Notes: a model not told the origin generated them from the letters alone. Positions 52,309-62,702 are shown, counted from the first letter of the stretch. The stretch is DNA of 64,000 bases from Scytonema hofmannii PCC 7110 (GCF_000346485.2 NZ_KQ976354.1:7488283-7552282), one strand, 5' to 3'. Made by a program: numbers and translations.

Positions 52309-54435
52309 ATGGAAAAAAGTGTTTCATCTGTTCTATCCGTGTTAAAGAGGCGAAGTTTGCCTGCTGTTGCAGCGTTTGTGGCGGCGATAGGTGGTGCGAT
52401 CGCATACCTTGCGGTTACCCCAAGTCAGTATGAAGCCTCAGCGCGATTGATGCTTGACAACAAGCAAACAAGCATTTCTGAATTGGGTCGCGATCTCTCG
52501 CAAGTGTCTTCAAATACACCAGGTGGTCCCAGTCCGTTGGCTGACCAAGCAGAATTAGCTAAGTCTCAACGGGTTTTAAACCGCGCCCTGCAAATTTTTC
52601 AAAGTTCTCATAAAACCAACACTCAGGTCAAAACTCCAGACCTTAGTAAAGGTTTAGGAGTGAAAATTGTCCCTGCCACTAACATTCTGCAGTTGAGCTA
52701 TCAAAGTAAAGACCCAATACTTGCTGCTCAGTTGCTGAATGCTGTTTCTCGAGCAATGGAAGAAGAAAGCGCCAACACGATCCGCCAAGAAGCTGCTAAC
52801 GTGCGGAAGTTCTTGGCAACGGAAGTCCCAAAGGCTCGTCAGAACCTAGAGGATGCCGAACTGAAGGAAAACAAATACAGGCAAAGTAGTGGGATCATTT
52901 CTTTTACCAAGCAAAGCGAGAGTTTGGTTGATAGTCTAGCAACTTTAGAAAACCAAGAGCGTACTTTGTCTGCTCAACTTCAAGAGTTGCGATCGCAAGA
53001 TGCATCACTGCGGCAAATCACCAATTCTACAGCCGTCAAAAGTGCCTATGCATCTGTACGCGGCGGTCAAGACGAACAACTCAAAGAGTTGCGAACTAAG
53101 TTGACAGAATTTGAAACAAAACTGGCTGAGTCCCGTGCAAAGTATACAGAAAATCATCCAGATGTCCAATCGTTACTTTATCAGAGAAACAGCGTTCGCA
53201 ATTTGTACATTCAGGGACTCAATCGCATCTCTTCAGAAAATCAACCTGTTTCGCCAAACAATGTAGCCGCCGACCAGGTGAGCCAAAACTTCTCCGCCCA
53301 ACTCATTGCCAATGATATTGAACGCACAGCAGTGGAAAATAAGCTTAAAAGCGTTCAAGCTCAACGAGCTAACCTCCAAACTCGCTTTGAACAACTCCCA
53401 TTTAAACAGCAACAGTTGACTCCACTTACGCGCCAACGAGAAGAGGCGGCAGAGACTTTAAAATTGCTACAAAGCAAATACGAGGAAGCACGGATTGCGG
53501 AAGCCCAACAAGTCGGAAATATCCGCATTATTGAAGAAGCCCTTCCCCCAACTGTAGCCACATCGCCCAGACGCTCATCTGTACTGGTACTTGCAACTGC
53601 ATTGGGAACCTTGCTCGCGACTTCCATAGTACTGCTTCTGGAGATGATGGACAATACCCTACACGATGCATCGGAAGCGGAAGACTTACTCAAGCTATCA
53701 TTGTTAGGAGTTTTGCCACGGCTACCTTCTAAGACGCTTGTTCTTGAACCATCTCACCGATTTTTAGATAATGTCAGCTTGGTTGAGCCATACCGCATGC
53801 TCTTTAAAACCCTGGAGTTTCGCAGCGACCAGATGCGGCTGATTGTTGTTAGCAGTTCCATTGCAGGAGAAGGTAAATCTATCGTCGCCTCGCATTTAGC
53901 AGCTGTAGCAGCCATGCTGTCTTGGCGGACATTGGTGATTGATGCAGATTTGCGAAGACCGGAACAGCACACGCTCTTTAATCTCTCTGGTAAGCCAGGG
54001 GTGACGGATGTGCTGGAAGGAGATATATCTCTAGCAGATGCAGTGCAATCAACGGATATTGAAAACTTGGATGTACTGACTTGTGGCGAACTGCACGGAC
54101 GCCCCTCACAGCTGTTAGAGTCAGTTGCCATGAAGTCTTTGGTGGCAGAAGCGGCTGAAAATTACGATTTGGTAATTATAGATACGCCCCCCCTCAGTGC
54201 TTGCGCTGATGCAGCAACCCTAGCCAAGCAAAGTGATGGAGTCATGCTAGTGACACGTCCCGGCTTTACCTTGAAGGAAATTCTTTCACGGAGCGTATCG
54301 GAGTTAACGCGAAATCGCATACCTATATTAGGAGTTGTGGTCAATGGAATAACCAGTCAGACGGAAAAATACTACCAGTATTCTGTTAACGGTTACCAAC
54401 CGCGAAAGCAATTGGCAAGTTCGAGGTCTAAGTAA
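52309..54435 (+). CDS. Polysaccharide co-polymerase/tyrosine autokinase (Wzz-BY-kinase fusion)
   Basis: 708 residues. N-terminal Wzz domain with two membrane helices (LPAVAAFVAAIGGAIAYLAV near 15-35 and SVLVLATALGTLLATSIVLL near 425) and a long periplasmic coiled coil. The cytoplasmic BY-kinase has Walker A (SSIAGEGKSIVASHLA near 520), Walker A' (TLVIDADLRRPEQH) and Walker B (LVIIDTPPLSACADAAT). The C-terminus has a tyrosine cluster (EKYYQYSVNGYQ), the autophosphorylation site. Such proteins set chain length and steer export. It is the regulator of the cluster. Confidence 0.93.
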   Translation: MEKSVSSVLSVLKRRSLPAVAAFVAAIGGAIAYLAVTPSQYEASARLMLDNKQTSISELGRDLSQVSSNTPGGPSPLADQAELAKSQRVLNRALQIFQSSHKTNTQVKTPDLSKGLGVKIVPATNILQLSYQSKDPILAAQLLNAVSRAMEEESANTIRQEAANVRKFLATEVPKARQNLEDAELKENKYRQSSGIISFTKQSESLVDSLATLENQERTLSAQLQELRSQDASLRQITNSTAVKSAYASVRGGQDEQLKELRTKLTEFETKLAESRAKYTENHPDVQSLLYQRNSVRNLYIQGLNRISSENQPVSPNNVAADQVSQNFSAQLIANDIERTAVENKLKSVQAQRANLQTRFEQLPFKQQQLTPLTRQREEAAETLKLLQSKYEEARIAEAQQVGNIRIIEEALPPTVATSPRRSSVLVLATALGTLLATSIVLLLEMMDNTLHDASEAEDLLKLSLLGVLPRLPSKTLVLEPSHRFLDNVSLVEPYRMLFKTLEFRSDQMRLIVVSSSIAGEGKSIVASHLAAVAAMLSWRTLVIDADLRRPEQHTLFNLSGKPGVTDVLEGDISLADAVQSTDIENLDVLTCGELHGRPSQLLESVAMKSLVAEAAENYDLVIIDTPPLSACADAATLAKQSDGVMLVTRPGFTLKEILSRSVSELTRNRIPILGVVVNGITSQTEKYYQYSVNGYQPRKQLASSRSK

Positions 54436-54437
54436 CA

Positions 54438-55862
54438 ATGTGGACGCATCAAAGCTCAAGTCGTTCTGCTCGTTTGGGTCTCTTGATTGGGTTAATGGGT
54501 GTAGGGATTGGTGTAGTAACAGGATTTCTTGTTGGCACTAAGCCCCTATACCTGATATTAGCTTTGGGTGCAGTGCCAATTCTTTTCTATTTTTTTGCTC
54601 AGTTCGAGCAAGCAGTTATCGGTTTATTAATCCTGCGTAGTTCTCTAGATGCTTTCTCATATCTACAATTACCGGCTGTTTTTGCGATCGCACTTGACGC
54701 TCTCACCATACTTTATGTAACAGTGAAGTTATTAACAGGTCAACCTGTAAGGACAGATAAGTTTTGGTGGTTCTTTGTAGGCTGGTTAATAATACAGAGT
54801 CTGTGGGTCATACTTTTACCGTTAGGAGCGTTGGGGCTAGGCACTCCATTTTTATCAGAGGCTATTCGGGAGTGGGTGCGTTTATTTACCTGGGCATTGG
54901 TATACTTACTCGTGATGCAGCTGAAAGATAAAATCTCCCCAGAGAAGTTTGTCTCCGGGCTTTTTTTGTCTTTAATCATACCAATAGCAGTTGCGTTAAT
55001 GCAGATGTTTGTGCCTTCTCTGCTACCCCCCATGCTTTCAATTGGTAGCGGAGGTGACTTCGGTGCATTGGTATCTGAAGGTGCTCGAATTAGAGGGACT
55101 TTCGGTATGGCAAATACCTTTGTCACCTTCTTATTATTGTTTATTGGTCTAACGTGGTGGAAACTGAAATGGGTGCAGCATCGCGCTTCGTGGCTGGTAT
55201 TACTTGGCGTACTGACTTTATTGTTTGTCAGTACCAAGTCCTTATTTAGCTTGATGATGCTTGCCATTTTTGTCTTGGTTTTGATTGTTCCCAGATTGAG
55301 CTTGCTGAATTTGATTGGTGGAATATTGCTATTTGGTCTCGTTATTGTCTTATTTGCCAGTTCGGAATTTGGGCAACAACGCCTTACCTCAATTGCTAAC
55401 ACACCTCTTCTCAATCCTGATATTGACATATCGCGGGCAATTCTTCTGTCAGAAGGAGATCACAATAGCTTTAACTGGAGGCTTTCTCAGTGGAATTTAC
55501 TACTCAATCGGTGGCAAGAGTATCCTTTTTTAGGATACGGCTTGGGTTTGAGCGTTCCAGTCGCTGGGAATGGATTCTTACCCCACAATGACTACATTAG
55601 GGCAGCTATTGAGGGGGGAATCATCGGTTTTGTAACTTATGTAGGCTTTTTCTTAGCTCAAGGAGTACGTCTTGTTCAGTTAATGTATCAGACACCCCGT
55701 AACGGTCGGCAATATGAATTGTGTTTTATTTTGTTAGCTATTCTAGCATCTCTTCCTGTAGGAATGATTACAGAAAATATCTGGAGTCATACAACTCTTT
55801 TCTTCTACTGGTGGGCTTTGTTTGCAGTCGTTGGTTGGAATTGGAGTGAAACATATGAATGA
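54438..55862 (+). CDS. O-antigen ligase/Wzy-like polymerase family membrane protein
   Basis: 474 residues with about twelve membrane segments. The large periplasmic loop and [40 protein letters not shown] are the Wzy/WaaL signature (G-x-G near the end of the loop, H-N before the following helix). It polymerises or ligates repeat units on the outer face of the inner membrane. It starts two bases after the kinase gene, so it is co-transcribed. Overlaps the next gene by eight bases. Confidence 0.88.
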   Translation: MWTHQSSSRSARLGLLIGLMGVGIGVVTGFLVGTKPLYLILALGAVPILFYFFAQFEQAVIGLLILRSSLDAFSYLQLPAVFAIALDALTILYVTVKLLTGQPVRTDKFWWFFVGWLIIQSLWVILLPLGALGLGTPFLSEAIREWVRLFTWALVYLLVMQLKDKISPEKFVSGLFLSLIIPIAVALMQMFVPSLLPPMLSIGSGGDFGALVSEGARIRGTFGMANTFVTFLLLFIGLTWWKLKWVQHRASWLVLLGVLTLLFVSTKSLFSLMMLAIFVLVLIVPRLSLLNLIGGILLFGLVIVLFASSEFGQQRLTSIANTPLLNPDIDISRAILLSEGDHNSFNWRLSQWNLLLNRWQEYPFLGYGLGLSVPVAGNGFLPHNDYIRAAIEGGIIGFVTYVGFFLAQGVRLVQLMYQTPRNGRQYELCFILLAILASLPVGMITENIWSHTTLFFYWWALFAVVGWNWSETYE

Positions 55863-56391
55863 ATTTATGAAGGACATACTACAAGATTGGCAAATCAATC
55901 AAGACACAAGCTTGAAATCCCGTCTCATATTATTAATGTTTCGGATAGCACAAAAGCTTGATTATTTACCAACTCCCTTGTCTTGGATTTCCAAGTTTTA
56001 CGCTGGTATATATCTATTCATTGTTGATTGGATATTAGGTGTTGAACTGCCCTGGGATACCCAAGTAGGAAAAAAAATAAAACTGCATCATGCGCGGGGA
56101 TTAGTTATCAATCGTGAGACCATAATTGGGAACAATTGTATTCTCAGACATTCTACAACAATAGGGAACAAAAAACTTCTAGATGGGTCAATCAGTGGTT
56201 CACCAAAAATAGGCAATAATGTAGATATTGGAGCAAATGTTGTCATTCTCGGTGAAATTACAATTGGCGATAACGCAGTCATTGGAGCTGGTTCTGTTGT
56301 TGTCAAAGATGTTCCCAAAAACGCTGTCGTTGCAGGCAATCCGGCAAAAATAATTCGTATGCAAAATAAAAAATTGTTAGTGGTTAGTTGA
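55855..56391 (+). CDS. Hexapeptide-repeat acetyltransferase (serine acetyltransferase-like)
   Basis: 178 residues. From about 75 it has the hexapeptide left-handed beta helix: [70 protein letters not shown]. The catalytic histidine is likely in KLHHARG. Such enzymes acetylate sugar units in exopolysaccharides. It starts within the previous gene at ATG 55855, which supports coupled translation. Confidence 0.85.
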   Translation: MNEFMKDILQDWQINQDTSLKSRLILLMFRIAQKLDYLPTPLSWISKFYAGIYLFIVDWILGVELPWDTQVGKKIKLHHARGLVINRETIIGNNCILRHSTTIGNKKLLDGSISGSPKIGNNVDIGANVVILGEITIGDNAVIGAGSVVVKDVPKNAVVAGNPAKIIRMQNKKLLVVS

Positions 56392-56443
56392 CTAATTAAC
56401 AACCAACAACTAACAACTAACAACCAACAACTAACAACCAAAA
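56375..56443. repeat. TTAGTGG and CAACTAA/CAACCAA heptamer-like array
   Basis: TTAGTGGTTAGTTGACTAAT followed by about eight AACAACT/CCAACAA units, filling the gap up to the next start codon. Confidence 0.75.
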
Positions 56444-56447
56444 ATCT

Positions 56448-57449
56448 ATGCCAAAAATTTCTGTTGTGATTCCAGCATACAATTCGATGCAATATCTCCC
56501 AGAAACTCTGGAGAGTGTTTTGCAGCAAACCTTTACCGACTTTGAAGTCTTAATTATTAATGATGGGAGTTCTGACAATATAATTCAATGGGCTTCTGAG
56601 ATAACCGATCCGCGAGTGAAATTGATTTCTCAAAAAAACCAAGGCGTATCGGTTGCTCGTAACACGGGTATTGCCCAATCTCAAGGAGAATATATAGCAT
56701 TCTTGGATGCTGATGATTTATGGGAGCAAACCAAACTAGAAAAGCAAGTCCGTTATTTGGATGAGAATCCAGAGGTGGGTTTGGTACATACGAGTATGGC
56801 TTTAGTCGATCGCAATGGCAAATCTACAGGAAGAGTTATGACTTCTGTTGCAGAAGGAGAAGTCTGGAAGGAACTTGTTGAGTCGAATAAAATAGCTTGT
56901 TCTTCAGTGATGGTTCGTCGCCGTTGTTTGGAAAAAGTAGGAGGATTTGAACCAAATTTACATTTTGCTGAAGATTGGGATTTGTGGATTCGTATCTCCT
57001 CTCATTATTCTTTTGCCGTTCTCAAAGAACCTCTTTATTACTATCGACAAATTCCTACTAGTTTGTCTAAAAATTTGGCAGTGCTCGAACAATCTTTTAA
57101 TTTTGTGATTGAGAAGACATTCCGTTGTGTACCTCAAGAGTTACTGTACTTAAAAAACCGCAGTTACGGTCATGCTAACCTCTGCTTGGGTTGGAAAGCT
57201 TTGCAAAGTAACGATAAGGATTACAAGCGAGCAATTCAATTTAGTCACTCAGCTCTTGTATACTATCCACAGTTACGTTACTCTCGCGAGTACATCCGCT
57301 TGAGTTTGGCAGCAAGGGCATTGCAATTGTTTGGTAATAATGGCTATAGCAAATTACTAGAACTAGTGTATGCTTTGCGGCGCAAAATTTTAAGCGTGAC
57401 GGCTATTCGTAGTTTCAAAATTTTTGATAAATCTACTTATTCTGTATAA
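56448..57449 (+). CDS. Glycosyltransferase family 2
   Basis: 333 residues, GT-A fold. The N-terminus KISVVIPAYNSMQYLPETLE, VLIINDGSSDNI and AFLDADDLWEQTKLEKQVRY (the D-x-D donor motif) are canonical. FAEDWDLWIRISSHYSFAVL follows. C-terminal 100 residues are a helical extension. It is closely related to the gene at 59332; the two share the extension. Sugar not known. Confidence 0.9.
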   Translation: MPKISVVIPAYNSMQYLPETLESVLQQTFTDFEVLIINDGSSDNIIQWASEITDPRVKLISQKNQGVSVARNTGIAQSQGEYIAFLDADDLWEQTKLEKQVRYLDENPEVGLVHTSMALVDRNGKSTGRVMTSVAEGEVWKELVESNKIACSSVMVRRRCLEKVGGFEPNLHFAEDWDLWIRISSHYSFAVLKEPLYYYRQIPTSLSKNLAVLEQSFNFVIEKTFRCVPQELLYLKNRSYGHANLCLGWKALQSNDKDYKRAIQFSHSALVYYPQLRYSREYIRLSLAARALQLFGNNGYSKLLELVYALRRKILSVTAIRSFKIFDKSTYSV

Positions 57450-57488
57450 TTTCCCCCAATCCCAACTCCCAACTCCCCACTCCCTCAG

Positions 57489-58862
57489 ATGATGCGTGAT
57501 GTAATTCAACAGCAACCGCTAGCCACAAAGAATCAAGCAGAACCTGCGATCGCATTATTGCATTGTATGGATTTGATTGATGATTTTTTAGATCATATTG
57601 ATATTTCTTTTGATACGTATTGTCATGAGTTTGTCGGTAGCTGGATGTTCGGCTACATAAAAGCTTTGAAAAGAGTAGGTGTCAGGACGGTATTGTTCTG
57701 TATTTCCGCTCGTTTTACTGAGGTTTCACGTTTTACCCACGTGCCTAGTGGTGCTACGATTTGTGTATTACCTGCTTCTAAAAGCTATCTTACTTATCGT
57801 GCGGTTCGACGGAAAGCACTCAGCTTTTATGGTGGGGGTGAGGGACAGGCGTTTAAAGACATCCAAGACTCGAATGTCACTCGTCGTTCCTTGCTGACAA
57901 AGTTTAAGAATCTCGCCCAGAGTACGGGAACATACCTGTCTACTCCGTTGGCTTTGCTGGCGCGGGAGATCCGACGTGAGGGCTGTCAGGCTATTTTATG
58001 TCAGGAGTATGAGTACGCCCGCTTTGATGCTTGCGTACTTTTAGGACAGTTGATGCGTTTGCCAGTGTTTGCTACTTTTCAAGGAGGTGACAAGACTCAT
58101 AGCTTTTTAGAGTATCCTTTGCGACAACTCGCGTTTCGAGGATGTACGGGAGTAATTATATCTGCACAGAGAGAAATCGAGCGGGTTCGCGATCGCTATA
58201 AAGCCCCATCATCTAAGATAGCCAGAATTTTCGATCCAATGGATACCATGTCATGGTATGCTATGGACCGATTGGAAGCACGGGCTGCACTTGGCATTCC
58301 ACTTAATGCACGTGTGGTGGTATGTCACGGAAGGATAGATTTTTATCGCAAGGGCTTAGATATTCTGACAGCAGCTTGGCAGCTGATTTGTTGCGATCGT
58401 CCAAATCAAGACCTGCGACTGCTACTTGTAGGCACAGGACCAGACTCAGACAAACTCCGCGAGTGTATTGCAAAGATGCAGTTGCGGGGTGTCATGTGGC
58501 GCGACGAATTTGTAAATTCTCGCGACGTGCTTCGACTTTACCTATCGGCGGCTGACGTTTATACCCTTTCATCCCGACAGGAGGGCTTTCCCATAGCACC
58601 GCTTGAAGCTATGGCTTGTAGTTTACCCGTTGTTGCTGCGGATGCGCCTGGAGTACCGGACATCCTTGAGGGAGGCGAGGCTTCCGGTGGATTTGTTGTT
58701 CCACGAGAGGATGTCAAAGCCCTGACGAAAACACTCGGTTCGATTTTAGATGATGAAGCTTGGGGGCGCGAGTTAGGCAAACGTGCGCGTCGTCGAATAG
58801 AAGAATACTTTGCGCCGGAAGTTATTGGCAAGCAATTGCGTGAGTTTTTAATTAGGGAGTAG
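57489..58862 (+). CDS. Glycosyltransferase family 4
   Basis: 457 residues. The donor domain has RVVVCHGRIDFYRKGLDILT near 280, LLLVGTGPDSDKLRECIAKM near 320 and VYTLSSRQEGFPIAPLEAMA near 360 with VPDILEGGEASGGFVVPRED. The N-terminal domain is longer than average. The stop codon TAG lies in a GGGAGTAG repeat. It is followed by a minisatellite. Confidence 0.87.
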   Translation: MMRDVIQQQPLATKNQAEPAIALLHCMDLIDDFLDHIDISFDTYCHEFVGSWMFGYIKALKRVGVRTVLFCISARFTEVSRFTHVPSGATICVLPASKSYLTYRAVRRKALSFYGGGEGQAFKDIQDSNVTRRSLLTKFKNLAQSTGTYLSTPLALLAREIRREGCQAILCQEYEYARFDACVLLGQLMRLPVFATFQGGDKTHSFLEYPLRQLAFRGCTGVIISAQREIERVRDRYKAPSSKIARIFDPMDTMSWYAMDRLEARAALGIPLNARVVVCHGRIDFYRKGLDILTAAWQLICCDRPNQDLRLLLVGTGPDSDKLRECIAKMQLRGVMWRDEFVNSRDVLRLYLSAADVYTLSSRQEGFPIAPLEAMACSLPVVAADAPGVPDILEGGEASGGFVVPREDVKALTKTLGSILDDEAWGRELGKRARRRIEEYFAPEVIGKQLREFLIRE

Positions 58863-58892
58863 GGAGTAGAGGATATGGGGTCTAGGGTGTCG

Positions 58893-59165
58893 CAAATTGG
58901 ATTTACCCCCCTTAGTCCCCCCTTGGAAAGGGGGGAGATTCGGACTTCCAGTTCCCTTGGAAAGGGGGGAGATTCGGACTTCCAGTTCCCTTGGAAAGGG
59001 GGGAGATCGGACTTCCAGTTCCCTTGGAAAGGGGGAAGATCGGACTTCCAGTTCCCTTGGAAAGGGGGAAGATCGGACTTCCAGTTCCCTTGGAAAGGGG
59101 GGAGATCGGACTTCCAGTTCCCTTGGAAAGGGGGGAGATCGGACTTCCAGTTCCCTCCCCTTTCC
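58893..59165. repeat. 33-bp minisatellite, about seven units
   Basis: The unit runs TTCCCTTGGAAAGGGG, then GGAGATCGGACTTCCAG. It is 33-35 bases long, repeated about seven times with small differences (GGGG or GGGA before AGAT; GATTC or GATC). The first and last parts pair with each other (CCCCCCTTGG and CCTTTCCAAGG). Because 33 is a multiple of three, long open frames cross the array on both strands. They are a by-product, not genes. Confidence 0.9.
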
Positions 59166-59331
59166 AAGGTCCGGGTTAGGGTGGGGTGGAAACCACGCAA
59201 AAACCTCAATCGATCAGCTATTTCAGACTTGTGCGTACACCGTAGGATACGAAGTAGGGAGAAGTCTTAATAACCAATCCAAAATCTAAAATCCAAAATC
59301 CAAAATTGATTAATCCAAAATCATAAAAATT

Positions 59332-60279
59332 ATGCCAAAAGTTACTGTTGTTATCCCTGCCTACAATGCTATGGCTTTTTTGCCAGAAACTATAGATAGT
59401 GTTTTGAAACAAACATTTACTGACTTTGAAGTCTTGATTGTTAATGATGGGAGTACAGATAACGTTGTTGAATGGGCTTCTCAAGTCGCAGATCCGCGAG
59501 TGAAACTTATTACCCAAGAGAACCAACGCGTATCTGCAGCACGAAATACGGGTATTAGCAACGCTCAAGGGGAATATATCGCATTTCTGGACGCTGATGA
59601 TTTGTGGGAACCCACTAAGTTAGAAAAGCAAGTCCGTTGCTTGGATGAAAATCCAGAAGTAGGGTTGGTATATACTTGGACGCTTTTAGTTGATAAGAAT
59701 AACAATCCTATAGGAAGAATCTATGCTTCCGATGTTGAAGGAAAGGCATGGGGTAAGATTCTTGAAAATGACATGATTTCTAGTGGAAGTTCGCCAATGG
59801 TGCGTCGTTCTTGCTTTGATACTGTCGGATTGTTCGATCGCACTTTAGCATATGCACCCGATTTAGATATGTGGGTTCGCATTGCTTTTCAATATCCTAT
59901 TGCAGTCGTTAAAGAACCTCTACTCCGCTATCGACAACTTCCTAACAGTTTTTCTAGAAACCGTCAAAAAATGGTTCAGGATCTGCGCCAAGTGATTGAA
60001 AAAACATTTCAATCTGTCCCTTTGGATTTGCTGTACTTGAGAAATCGGTGTTACGCGAGCATTTTCCTGGGTTTAGCGTGGCTATCTATAGATGACGGAG
60101 ACTACAAAAAAGCGGCTCACTTCCGAGAGCAAGCTATATTACACTATTCACAAGTACGGTTTTCTGAAAAATATCTGCGATTGAGTTTAGCGATCGCAAT
60201 GATCCGTTTATTTGGTTCACAAGGTTATGATGGAGTGCGAAGCTTGAGCCGTTCCCTGCGCCTGCGTATTTTACAGTGA
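59332..60279 (+). CDS. Glycosyltransferase family 2
   Basis: 315 residues: KVTVVIPAYNAMAFLPETID, VLIVNDGSTDNVVEWASQVA, AFLDADDLWEPTKLEKQVRC and DLDMWVRIAFQYPIAVVKEP. The same family and layout as the gene at 56448, differing in the middle. The stop codon TGA is the first TGA in a CAGTGAC array. Confidence 0.9.
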   Translation: MPKVTVVIPAYNAMAFLPETIDSVLKQTFTDFEVLIVNDGSTDNVVEWASQVADPRVKLITQENQRVSAARNTGISNAQGEYIAFLDADDLWEPTKLEKQVRCLDENPEVGLVYTWTLLVDKNNNPIGRIYASDVEGKAWGKILENDMISSGSSPMVRRSCFDTVGLFDRTLAYAPDLDMWVRIAFQYPIAVVKEPLLRYRQLPNSFSRNRQKMVQDLRQVIEKTFQSVPLDLLYLRNRCYASIFLGLAWLSIDDGDYKKAAHFREQAILHYSQVRFSEKYLRLSLAIAMIRLFGSQGYDGVRSLSRSLRLRILQ

Positions 60280-60379
60280 CCAGTGACCAGTGACCAGTGA
60301 CCAGTGACCAGTGACCAGTGACCAGTGACCAGTGACCAGTGACCACTAACAACTAACCACTAACAACTAACCACTAACA
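60277..60379. repeat. CAGTGAC heptamer array with CACTAAC units
   Basis: About nine CAGTGAC units (60277-60342), then CACTAACAACTAAC units to 60379. The first unit overlaps the stop of the glycosyltransferase gene. Confidence 0.9.
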
Positions 60380-60528
60380 AAATATTCCTAAAAGTCGATT
60401 TGTTTTTATGAAAAAAAAAGTAAATAAATGAATAACAACATAATGGTTTCTTCAAGGATTGCAGTTTGACTTACGATCCGAAAATTTTACTGTGTCTAAT
60501 TTAAAAAAACAAAAAAATAGGTAAGTTA

Positions 60529-61374
60529 ATGAACACAGATAAGTTAGCAAACAGAGAAGAACTCATTATTGAGGCAGGTCGGACTGAGAGCCAGTACTGG
60601 AAAGACTTATGGAGATACAGAGAGTTATTCTACTTTCTGGCATGGCGTGATATTTTGGTGCGCTATAAGCAAACTGCGATTGGGATGGCATGGGCATTGA
60701 TTCGCCCCTTTTTAACAATGGTAGTATTTACAATTGTGTTTGGAACTTTAGCGAAGCTACCTAGTGAAGGTAATGCACCTTACCCAATTCTCGTTTATTC
60801 CGCTATGTTGCCTTGGCAGTTTTTCTCTAGCGGGCTGAGCGAATGCAGCAATAGCTTAATTAACAACGCCAACTTGCTTTCTAAAGTCTATTTTCCACGT
60901 CTCATTGTGCCAACAAGCGCTGTCATTGTCAGCTTTGTGGATTTCATGATATCTGGCATACTTTTGCTAGCGCTGATGGCATGGTACAACTTTGTACCCG
61001 ATTGGCGGATATTGACACTACCGCTATTTATTCTCATTGCCTTTGCAGCATCGATGGGTGCGGGATTGTGGCTAGCAGCTTTGACTGTGGAGTACCGAGA
61101 TTTCCGCTATATCGTGACGTTTCTAGTGCAGTTTGGTCTGTACATTTCGCCTGTGGGTTTTAGCAGCAAGCTTGTTTCCGAAGAGTGGCGGTTGGTGTAC
61201 TCACTTAACCCAATGGTAGGGGTGATCGACGGTTTTCGTTGGGCAATTTTGGGCGGTGAGTCTCAGATATATTTACCAGGCTTTGCACTTTCTCTGCTGA
61301 TTGTGGCTCTACTTCTGTTAAGTGGTATTTGGTACTTCCGCAGGATGGAACGCTCTTTTGCTGATGTAATTTAG
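60529..61374 (+). CDS. ABC-2 type polysaccharide export permease
   Basis: 281 residues with six membrane segments. YRELFYFLAWRDILVRYKQT and AIGMAWALIRPFLTMVVFTI mark the Wzm/TagG family. VYFPRLIVPTSAVIVSFVDF and YISPVGFSSKLVSEEWRLVY follow. It forms the membrane channel of an ABC exporter for lipid-linked polysaccharide. The ATPase partner (Wzt) is not in this window; it could lie beyond the right end. The start has no good ribosome site; GGTAAG is weak. Confidence 0.9.
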   Translation: MNTDKLANREELIIEAGRTESQYWKDLWRYRELFYFLAWRDILVRYKQTAIGMAWALIRPFLTMVVFTIVFGTLAKLPSEGNAPYPILVYSAMLPWQFFSSGLSECSNSLINNANLLSKVYFPRLIVPTSAVIVSFVDFMISGILLLALMAWYNFVPDWRILTLPLFILIAFAASMGAGLWLAALTVEYRDFRYIVTFLVQFGLYISPVGFSSKLVSEEWRLVYSLNPMVGVIDGFRWAILGGESQIYLPGFALSLLIVALLLLSGIWYFRRMERSFADVI

Positions 61375-61394
61375 GTGTGGGTAATTTTTAATGT

Positions 61395-62702
61395 ATGAAA
61401 GTTTTATGTGACATTTCATGGCTTGGAACTGGATTCTATCATCCTCCTTGTCGCACGGGAATTTTTAGAGTTATTGAGAATTTGGCTTATGGTCTGAAAA
61501 ATTCCCAAGAGTGCGATTTAATTTTCTGCACGCAAGGTGCTTCTATAAGATTATGCGAGGTTCTCGGTTACTTAGAATCCAATCCAGAACTAGCGGAAGT
61601 CCCTCTAAGTTATGACAGCAAAGACGTAAAATTTAGGCGAAGTTTCTACACAGTCTATCGCGAACTCAACCAAAAACTTGACAAGACTCCAGATTCACGA
61701 AAATTAGCACCTGAGATATTAATGCTTAAGGTCTTAAGAAAGATTTTGACTTACGTAGCACGAAGTGCCGAATTCTTTTATAGATCGATGACACCCGATA
61801 GTCTTGCTGAAGCAGACATATACCATTCACCTTATGAGCCAATTCCTGATGAAATCAGAAAAGCTGCAACTCAATTGGAAAAGTTTCTTACAGTACACGA
61901 TCTGATTCCGATTATACATCCAGAATTTTTTGAGTTTAGCAAGGATACAGTCGAAAAAGCTATATCGAGTTTAGACCTGGAATCTTGGGTTTTCTGTGTT
62001 TCTCAATCAACTAAAGATGACTTATGCAATTACTCAAGCATTATCGACCCGGCTAGAGTTTTTGTCACCCATCTAGCCGCATCAAAACTTTTCTATCCCT
62101 GCTTCGATTCTCAAAAAAATCAAGTGATTTGCAGTAAATATAATATACCAAATGCACCTTATATTCTTAGTTTAAGTACCTTAGAACCGCGCAAAAATAT
62201 TGACCATACAATTCGATGCTTTCTTCAACTCATTCAGCAAGAAAAAATTCTCGATTTAAATCTCGTGTTGGTCGGTGCAAAAGGTTGGAAATATGACAAA
62301 ATTTTTGCGGAAATTTCCAGTCATCCTATCTTAAAAGACCGCGTTATTCCCACAGGATACGTTGCTGATGAAGACTTGGCGGCTGTGTACAGTGGTGCGA
62401 TCGCTTTTGTTTATCCTTCCTTCTATGAAGGTTTTGGTCTACCACCGCTAGAAGCTATGCAGTGTGGTGTTCCTGTCATCACCTCAAACACCTCCTCTCT
62501 ACCTGAAGTGGTTGGTGATGCGGGAATCCTGCTTGACCCCAAAGACTCTGATGGACTTTGTCAGAGTTTATTTGAACTTTATAATCAGCCCGGATTGCGT
62601 CAGTCTATGTCACATAAATCTCTAGAGCAGGCGAAAAAATTTAATTGGGAAAAATGTACCCAACAGACGCTCGCTGCTTACAAAACCGCCTTGTCATCCT
62701 AA
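61395..62702 (+). CDS. Glycosyltransferase family 4 (mannosyltransferase-like)
   Basis: 435 residues. Start [20 protein letters not shown] with G-F-R-V at about 25. The donor domain has [20 protein letters not shown] near 250, [20 protein letters not shown], and [20 protein letters not shown] near 340 with [20 protein letters not shown]. That pattern is typical for WbdB- or MtfB-like mannosyltransferases. Starts 20 bases after the permease gene, so probably co-transcribed. Confidence 0.88.
   Translation: MKVLCDISWLGTGFYHPPCRTGIFRVIENLAYGLKNSQECDLIFCTQGASIRLCEVLGYLESNPELAEVPLSYDSKDVKFRRSFYTVYRELNQKLDKTPDSRKLAPEILMLKVLRKILTYVARSAEFFYRSMTPDSLAEADIYHSPYEPIPDEIRKAATQLEKFLTVHDLIPIIHPEFFEFSKDTVEKAISSLDLESWVFCVSQSTKDDLCNYSSIIDPARVFVTHLAASKLFYPCFDSQKNQVICSKYNIPNAPYILSLSTLEPRKNIDHTIRCFLQLIQQEKILDLNLVLVGAKGWKYDKIFAEISSHPILKDRVIPTGYVADEDLAAVYSGAIAFVYPSFYEGFGLPPLEAMQCGVPVITSNTSSLPEVVGDAGILLDPKDSDGLCQSLFELYNQPGLRQSMSHKSLEQAKKFNWEKCTQQTLAAYKTALSS

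Noticed and set aside
54740-55429. 229-codon minus-strand frame opposite the O-antigen ligase-like gene
   Set aside because: Antisense to a strongly hydrophobic coding region; composition (S, T, N, K rich) is a typical shadow, no start site and no family.
58559-59209. 216-codon open frame on the minus strand with GNWKSDLPPFQ repeats
   Set aside because: It is made by the 33-bp minisatellite and the reverse strand of the glycosyltransferase gene. No start signal and no family match; the open frame follows from unit length being divisible by three.
58875-59289. Two plus-strand frames of about 130 codons across the minisatellite
   Set aside because: Same cause: repeat-derived open frames, overlapping in different frames, without ribosome sites.
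36965-60379. CAGTGAC arrays as CRISPR repeats
   Set aside because: The unit is seven bases and contiguous with no spacers; these are STRR sequences.
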